This document shows positions 6,004 through 8,634 of a stretch of DNA of 8,634 nt, piece after piece. The first letter of the stretch is position 1. The number at the start of each line of letters is the position of its first letter. Both the position numbers and the translations under genes were made by a program. Source of the stretch: Candidatus Rokuibacteriota bacterium (lineage in GTDB: Bacteria > Methylomirabilota > Methylomirabilia > Rokubacteriales > CSP1-6); NCBI GenBank assembly GCA_016201575.1, contig JACQCN010000084.1, positions 1 through 8,634 on the forward strand. The letters run 5' to 3'. The notes beneath the pieces are model-generated. The model ran no database searches and was not told where the DNA came from. It saw only the letters and a program-made list of their open reading frames with translations.

Positions 6004-7716
6004 ATGGCTCAGAAGGACGAAGCACGTCAGCCCCTCGGAGCACCGGGAAAGGAGGGCGAGCACGACGCGGCCGAGGACCGGATGGAAGACTGGTACAAGG
6101 AAGAACTCGCCGAGTTCGAGGAAGGGGAGGTCGTCCGCGGCCGGGTCGTCCAGGTCCGCGACAGCGAAGTCCTCGTCGACGTCGGCTACAAGAGCGAGGG
6201 CTCGATCCCGATCGAGGAGTTCCGGGGCATGCCCCCGAAGGTCGGCGAGGACATCGAGGTATACCTCGAGGCCAAGGAGGACAACGAAGGGCTGATCGTC
6301 CTCTCGAAGGACAAGGCCGACAAGATCAAGGTCTGGGACGCCGTGTCCCGGGCCCACGAGAAGGGCACGCCCTTGGAGGGCCGGGTCGTCGAGGTGGTGA
6401 AGGGCGGCCTCGCGGTCGACGTCGGCGTCAAGGCCTTCCTGCCGGGCTCGCAGGTGGACCTGCGGCCCGTGAAGAACCTGGCCTCCATGCTCGGGCAGAC
6501 GATCCGCGCCAAGGTCATCAAGCTCAACCGCCGCCGCGGCAACGTGGTCCTCTCCCGGCGCGCCGTCCTCGAGGAGGAGCGCGAGGAGAAGAAGAAGCAC
6601 ACCATGGAGGTCCTGGCGGAGGGGATGACCCTCACCGGGACCGTGAAGAACATCACCGACTACGGCGCCTTCATCGACCTCGGCGGGATCGATGGGCTGC
6701 TGCACGTCACCGACATGTCCTGGGGCCGGGTGGGCCATCCCTCGGAGATCTTCCAGGTGGGCGACCAGGTGGAGGTGGTCGTGCTCCACTTCGACCGCGA
6801 GAGCGGGCGGGTGTCGCTCGGCTACAAGCAGCGGTCGTCCGACCCGTGGGAGACGGTCGAGCAGCGCTTCGCGCCCGGCACCAAGACGGGCGGCAAGGTG
6901 GTGAGCCTCACCAACTACGGCGCCTTCGTGGAGCTGGAGCCCGGCGTGGAGGGGCTGGTGCACGTCTCGGAGATGTCGTGGACCCGCCGGGTCCGGCACC
7001 CCTCGAAGATCGTCAACGTCGGCGACAGCGTCGACGTGATCGTGCTCGACGTCAACAAGGGGGCCAAGCGGATCTCGCTCGGCATGAAGCAGGTCGAGCC
7101 CGACCCGTGGGCCACGATCGAGGAGCGGTACCGGCCGGGCCCGCGCGTGCAGGGCAAGGTCCGCAACCTGACGGACTTCGGCGCCTTCGTGGAGCTGGAG
7201 CCGGGCGTCGACGGCCTCCTGCACATCTCCGACATGTCGTGGACCCGCAACATCGGGCACCCCTCGGAGATCCTGAAGAAGGGCCAGGATATCGAGACGC
7301 AGATCCTCAACGTCGATCGCGAGAACAAGCGGATCTCCCTCGGCCTCAAGCAGATCCAGCCCGACCCGTGGGACACGGTGTCCGCGCGCTACCCCATGGG
7401 CTCGCGCGTGACCGGCAAGGTGGTCCGCCTCACCGACTTCGGCGCCTTCGTGGAGCTGGAGCCGGGCGTCGACGGCCTCCTGCACATCTCCCAGATGTCG
7501 AACCGGCCCATCGCCTCCCCGGGCGAGATCGTCAACGTGGGCGACGAGCTCACGCTCATGGTGATCCGCGTCGATTCCCAGGAGCGGCGCATCGGGCTCA
7601 GCCTGAAGGAGCTGGCTCACGCCATCGAGCCGTCGCGCGGCGAGGTCGTGGACCAGTCCCGGGGCCGCGGCCAGCGCCGGGGCAAGCGGAAGGACGAATA
7701 CGACGACGAGGACTAG
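6004..7716 (+). CDS. rpsA: 30S ribosomal protein S1
   Basis: Binds mRNA and helps place it on the 30S subunit. The 570-residue protein has an acidic N-terminal extension (1-38, rich in E, D and K) and six S1/OB-fold RNA-binding repeats at about 39-105, 121-187, 206-276, 293-363, 380-450 and 467-536. The first two are divergent, as expected for ribosome-docking domains. Repeats 3-6 carry the canonical TDYGAFIDL/TDFGAFVEL, DGLLHISDMSW and KRISLGLKQ blocks, with DPW linkers between repeats 3-4, 4-5 and 5-6. The sixth repeat lacks the MSW tryptophan (MSNRP). A basic stretch (SRGRGQRRGKRK) and an acidic end (DEYDDED) close the protein. Six domains match the long proteobacterial-type S1. ATG 6004 is fixed by the AAGGAGG upstream. 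sppA begins 3 bases after the stop. Confidence 0.97.
   Translation: MAQKDEARQPLGAPGKEGEHDAAEDRMEDWYKEELAEFEEGEVVRGRVVQVRDSEVLVDVGYKSEGSIPIEEFRGMPPKVGEDIEVYLEAKEDNEGLIVLSKDKADKIKVWDAVSRAHEKGTPLEGRVVEVVKGGLAVDVGVKAFLPGSQVDLRPVKNLASMLGQTIRAKVIKLNRRRGNVVLSRRAVLEEEREEKKKHTMEVLAEGMTLTGTVKNITDYGAFIDLGGIDGLLHVTDMSWGRVGHPSEIFQVGDQVEVVVLHFDRESGRVSLGYKQRSSDPWETVEQRFAPGTKTGGKVVSLTNYGAFVELEPGVEGLVHVSEMSWTRRVRHPSKIVNVGDSVDVIVLDVNKGAKRISLGMKQVEPDPWATIEERYRPGPRVQGKVRNLTDFGAFVELEPGVDGLLHISDMSWTRNIGHPSEILKKGQDIETQILNVDRENKRISLGLKQIQPDPWDTVSARYPMGSRVTGKVVRLTDFGAFVELEPGVDGLLHISQMSNRPIASPGEIVNVGDELTLMVIRVDSQERRIGLSLKELAHAIEPSRGEVVDQSRGRGQRRGKRKDEYDDED
7174..7230 (+). repeat. Perfect 57-base direct repeat, copy 1 (S1 domain 5)
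   Basis: Identical base for base to 7435-7491, 261 bases (87 codons) downstream. It encodes DFGAFVELEPGVDGLLHIS in the fifth S1 repeat. A shorter identical core (GGCGCCTTCGTGGAGCTGGA onward) also occurs in the fourth repeat from about 6919. Identity at synonymous positions goes beyond protein-level similarity. Confidence 0.9.
7435..7491 (+). repeat. Perfect 57-base direct repeat, copy 2 (S1 domain 6)
   Basis: Second copy of 7174-7230, encoding the same 19 residues in the sixth S1 repeat. The flanking sequence diverges at once (CAGATG here against GACATG in copy 1). Confidence 0.9.
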
Positions 7717-7719
7717 CGC

Positions 7720-8610
7720 GTGAGCCCGCGCTGGCGGGTGCTCGCGATCACCCTCGGGGTGATGGCGGGCGTGATCGTCGTGTTCCTCGTCACGCTGTGG
7801 GCGCTCCTGCGCGTCACCGAGGGCGGCGGCCTGCCGGGCAGCCGGAAGGTCGCGGTCGTCGAGGTCGAAGGCGTCATCGTCGACACCAGCGACCTCGTGC
7901 GCGACCTGAAGGACCACCTCGACAACTCCGCCGTGCGCGCGGTCGTGGTCCGGATCAACAGCCCGGGCGGGGTCGTCGGGCCCACGCAGGAGGTCTACGC
8001 CACCATCCGGCGGCTGGAGAAGGCGGGCAAGCCCGTGGTGGCCTCGCTGAGCGCGGTGGCCGCGTCCGGAGGCTACTACATCGCGGCGGCGGCCAACCGG
8101 ATCTACGCCAACCCGGGCACGCTCACGGGCTCGATCGGCGTGATCATGCAGATGCCCAACGTCGAGGGGCTCTTCAAGAAGATCGGCGTGGACTACGTGG
8201 TCGTGAAGGCGGGCGAGCACAAGGACATCGGCAACCCCGCCCGGCCGATGACGCCCGACGAGCGGCGGATCTTGCAGACGCTGCTCGACGACGTCCACGC
8301 CCAGTTCATCGACGCGGTCGCGGAGGGGCGCCGGATGGACCGCGCGGCGGTCGTGGCCCTCGCCGACGGCCGCATCTTCTCGGGCGCCCAGGCCAAGGAG
8401 CTGAAGCTGGTGGACGCGCTCGGCGGCCTCGACGACGCGATCGAGGGCGCGGCCCAGCTGGCGGGGCTCCCGCCCAAGCCCCGGGTCATCCAGCCGCGGC
8501 GGCGCTTCTCCATCCTGGACCTGCTCCGGAGCCAGCTCGACCTGCCCGGGCTCGTGGGAGTGCCGGTGCCGCGGCCGATCCTCCGGACCCCGCTCTACCT
8601 GATGGATTAA
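7720..8610 (+). CDS. sppA: Signal peptide peptidase SppA, short form (S49 family)
   Basis: Membrane-anchored serine protease that degrades cleaved signal peptides in the membrane. The 296-residue protein has one N-terminal transmembrane segment (about residues 7-29) and then a single S49 domain: VAVVEVEGVI, INSPGG (start of the ClpP-like core), AASGGYYIAAAA with the nucleophile S116, LTGSIGVIMQ, and KAGEHKDIGNPARPMTPDE with the likely general base K168. The S-to-K distance of 52 residues equals the Ser147/Lys199 pair I recall for Bacillus subtilis SppA. It is half the size of the E. coli two-domain enzyme and corresponds to the short, Gram-positive/archaeal-like form. The start is GTG 7720, 3 bases after the rpsA stop, with GAGGA (7707-7712) inside rpsA as ribosome binding site; GTG 7738 is an alternative. 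The hydrophobic C-terminus ends in LRTPLYLMD. Confidence 0.93.
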   Translation: MSPRWRVLAITLGVMAGVIVVFLVTLWALLRVTEGGGLPGSRKVAVVEVEGVIVDTSDLVRDLKDHLDNSAVRAVVVRINSPGGVVGPTQEVYATIRRLEKAGKPVVASLSAVAASGGYYIAAAANRIYANPGTLTGSIGVIMQMPNVEGLFKKIGVDYVVVKAGEHKDIGNPARPMTPDERRILQTLLDDVHAQFIDAVAEGRRMDRAAVVALADGRIFSGAQAKELKLVDALGGLDDAIEGAAQLAGLPPKPRVIQPRRRFSILDLLRSQLDLPGLVGVPVPRPILRTPLYLMD

Positions 8611-8613
8611 CGC

Positions 8614-8634
8614 TCGGAGGGGGGCTTTGCCCCC
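8614..8634 (+). repeat. G/C-run palindromic repeat after sppA, cut by window edge
   Basis: TCGGAGGGGGGC (8614-8625), loop TTT, GCCCCC (8629-8634) matches the element at 4684-4711 except for the loop (TTT against AGA) and the bulged A. The right arm is predicted to continue CTCCGA outside the window. It starts 3 bases after the sppA stop, so it may also act as a 3' end stabiliser or terminator, but any T-tract would lie beyond the edge. Confidence 0.65.

Noticed and set aside
6600..7620. Tandem repeat array suggesting a CRISPR or satellite
   Set aside because: The periodicity of about 255-261 bases is the S1 domain repeat of rpsA, in frame and divergent at most positions outside the 57-base identity.
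5965..8298. 777-residue minus-strand reading frame opposite rpsA and sppA
   Set aside because: Composition is the low-complexity H/D/L/R/V pattern of a GC-rich antisense shadow, repeating in step with the S1 domains; both + strand genes are unambiguous.

Overview
The window is a compact, very GC-rich (roughly 70% by eye) bacterial housekeeping locus read entirely on the + strand. Seven of its eight genes are routine to identify, and the eighth (plsC-like) is clear at family level. The order pheA-hisC-tyrA-aroA-cmk-plsC-rpsA-sppA resembles the aromatic amino acid / cmk / rpsA / sppA cluster that I recall from Geobacter-type Deltaproteobacteria and related lineages. The G/C-rich TCGGAGGGGGGC-type hairpin repeats bring to mind Candidatus Rokubacteria/Methylomirabilota (NC10) genomes. 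That lineage guess rests on memory and composition and is weak.

Layout. Bases 1-188 are a leader region. It holds an imperfect hairpin at 4-32, a possible but unproven divergent reading frame on the minus strand, and a clear sigma-70-type promoter (TATAAT at 151-156). Next come pheA (bifunctional chorismate mutase-prephenate dehydratase with a regulatory ACT domain), hisC (PLP aminotransferase), tyrA (prephenate/arogenate dehydrogenase) and aroA (EPSP synthase). Their junctions are tight: 9 bases between pheA and hisC, then two GTGA stop/start overlaps. A 186-base spacer (4531-4716) separates aroA from the likely cmk start and carries two strong hairpins, one of them a G/C-run palindrome. cmk overlaps a plsC-family acyltransferase gene by 19 bases. 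rpsA (six-domain ribosomal protein S1) follows with the best Shine-Dalgarno sequence in the window. A short sppA (membrane S49 peptidase) starts 3 bases after rpsA. A second copy of the G/C-run palindrome begins right after the sppA stop and is cut by the window edge.

How the genes fit together. AroA makes EPSP, the chorismate precursor. PheA converts chorismate to prephenate and phenylpyruvate, TyrA converts prephenate to hydroxyphenylpyruvate (or arogenate to tyrosine), and HisC probably supplies the transamination. The first four genes therefore cover most of the terminal Phe/Tyr branch. The downstream genes serve CMP/dCMP phosphorylation, phospholipid acylation, translation and signal-peptide or membrane-protein turnover, linked here by gene order rather than by one pathway.

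I found no novel defence, mobile or biosynthetic system. The points most worth a second look are the hairpin repeat family and the uncertain cmk start, the chain of three GTGA overlaps across the aroA-cmk gap, and a perfect 57-base duplication between two S1 domains of rpsA. Long reading frames on the minus strand are GC-driven shadows.
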